Assembly (NCBI RefSeq): GCF_003194585.1
Contig: NZ_QHKZ01000004.1
Span: 248,001 to 312,000 of the forward strand
Length of the DNA stretch: 64,000 nt
Source of the DNA: Nocardioides daejeonensis
GTDB lineage: Bacteria; Actinomycetota; Actinomycetes; Propionibacteriales; Nocardioidaceae
Direction of reading: 5' to 3'
The position numbers and the translations under genes are program-made. Below the pieces are notes generated by a model, which ran no database searches, was not told where the DNA came from, and worked only from the letters and a program-made list of their open reading frames with translations. The first letter of the stretch is position 1, and every line of letters starts with the position of its first letter. Positions 63,459-64,000 of the stretch are shown piece after piece.

Positions 63459-64000
63459 CTATGCGTAGGCGTAGTCGTCGGTCGGGAAGCGTCCCGCCTC
63501 ACGCAGCGCGTTGAGCGTCGAGGTGGGTCGCAGCAGGGTCGCCTCGCCATGCTGGTTGAAGTAGTAGCTGTTCGCGCCGGCGCAGTCGCCCAGCGCGAAG
63601 ACGGAGTGCCCGACCTTCTCGGTCATCCGCTCCAGGAACGCGGCATTGGCCTCCGGGGTGATCTCGAAGGAGGTCGCGCCGCGCTTGCGCATCGCGATGA
63701 AGAGCCGCTCCATGTGCCGCATCTGGCACTCGATGGTCGTGAAGTAGCTCAGGCCGCTGTAGGACCAGGGGCTGTTGAGCGAGATGAAGTTCGGGAAGCC
63801 CGGCACGGTGACACCCTCGTAGGCCTGGAAGCGCTCCCGGCGCCAGAACTCCCCGAGGTCCTTGCCGTCCCGGCCGATCACCTGGATCGCAGGGAAGTTG
63901 GTGTCCCAGAGATTGAACCCGGTCGCGGTCACGAGCACGTCGATCTCGGTACGACCGCCGTCCGCGGTCACGATCCCGGTCTCGTCGATGCGGTCGATCG
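63459..64000 (-). CDS. Flavin-containing monooxygenase, C-terminal part
   Basis: This is the last 180 codons of an FAD/NADPH monooxygenase of the Baeyer-Villiger type that continues beyond the window. The segment DVLVTATGFNLWDTNFPAIQ is the ATG motif of these enzymes. FPNFISLNSPWSYSGLSYFTT (in two halves) and YYFNQHGEATLLRPTS follow. The FAD and NADPH sites lie outside the window. Substrate unknown; it converges on the DUF1905 gene. Confidence 0.9.
   Translation of the reverse strand, partial: IDRIDETGIVTADGGRTEIDVLVTATGFNLWDTNFPAIQVIGRDGKDLGEFWRRERFQAYEGVTVPGFPNFISLNSPWSYSGLSYFTTIECQMRHMERLFIAMRKRGATSFEITPEANAAFLERMTEKVGHSVFALGDCAGANSYYFNQHGEATLLRPTSTLNALREAGRFPTDDYAYA

Overview
The window is high-GC actinobacterial chromosome. 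GTG starts, strong AGGAGG ribosome-binding sites, ATGA stop/start overlaps, a mycothiol-dependent maleylpyruvate isomerase and deazaflavin-type and SARP-type proteins all point that way. The codon style suggests Nocardioides or a close relative. That assignment is inferred from gene content only. No rRNA, CRISPR array or riboswitch was recognised.

Region by region: 1-5.2 kb holds the end of an aldehyde dehydrogenase, an AraC regulator and a compact gentisate-cleavage operon (dioxygenase, fumarylpyruvate hydrolase, mycothiol-dependent isomerase) divergent from an IclR regulator, with palindromes between them. 5.2-11.7 kb carries a sigma factor of the SnoaL-tailed type, small proteins, a frameshifted NTF2-like gene, a TetR regulator, an SRPBCC protein, an FdhF/YdeP-type molybdopterin oxidoreductase and a first 52-bp repeat array. 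11.7-20.2 kb has two IclR-controlled modules: a peptide-type ABC importer (binding protein and two permeases, no ATPase) with an M19-like protein that has lost most metal ligands, and a class II aldolase next to a haloacetate-dehalogenase-like hydrolase. 20.3-26.6 kb has an ECF sigma/membrane partner pair, a DrrAB-type ABC exporter and a 1033-residue SARP/NB-ARC regulator.

26.6-37.2 kb is an accessory island of visibly lower GC. It starts with a decayed coding fragment beside a MazEF-like toxin-antitoxin pair. A PD-(D/E)XK-like protein is then divergent from a MazG-like pyrophosphohydrolase fused by overlap to a GIY-YIG/DUF2075 helicase. Next come an XRE-ImmA/IrrE protein with a perfect 19-bp palindrome at its promoter and an overlapping GNAT gene. 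Then follow two phage-like tRNA genes beside a nucleotidyltransferase-like fragment, a frameshifted GyrA-like small gene, a Mug-type glycosylase, a membrane-anchored unknown and a NERD-domain protein.

37.4-53.4 kb is catabolic: an AraC regulator, an MHS-family transporter, a secreted serine hydrolase, two acyl-CoA ligases, a Fic protein with an operator-like repeat array, an EamA transporter, a second 52-bp repeat array, a TetR/aldehyde dehydrogenase/DUF4334 unit, a secreted GH5 hydrolase and a short-chain dehydrogenase. 53.5-61 kb is a copper-handling module: csoR, a CopZ-like chaperone, a secreted His-rich protein, copA, and a second CsoR-box-led operon of His-rich or membrane proteins ending near a DUF305 lipoprotein. 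61-64 kb holds a RibD-like reductase, a BenE-type benzoate symporter, a DUF1905 protein and the C-terminus of a flavin monooxygenase.

Aromatic-acid catabolism recurs (gentisate ring cleavage, a BenE symporter, CoA ligases, an MHS carrier), so the strain probably lives on plant- or soil-derived aromatics. Five loci show single-base frameshifts or a decayed end. These may be true pseudogenes or assembly indels and should be checked against reads.
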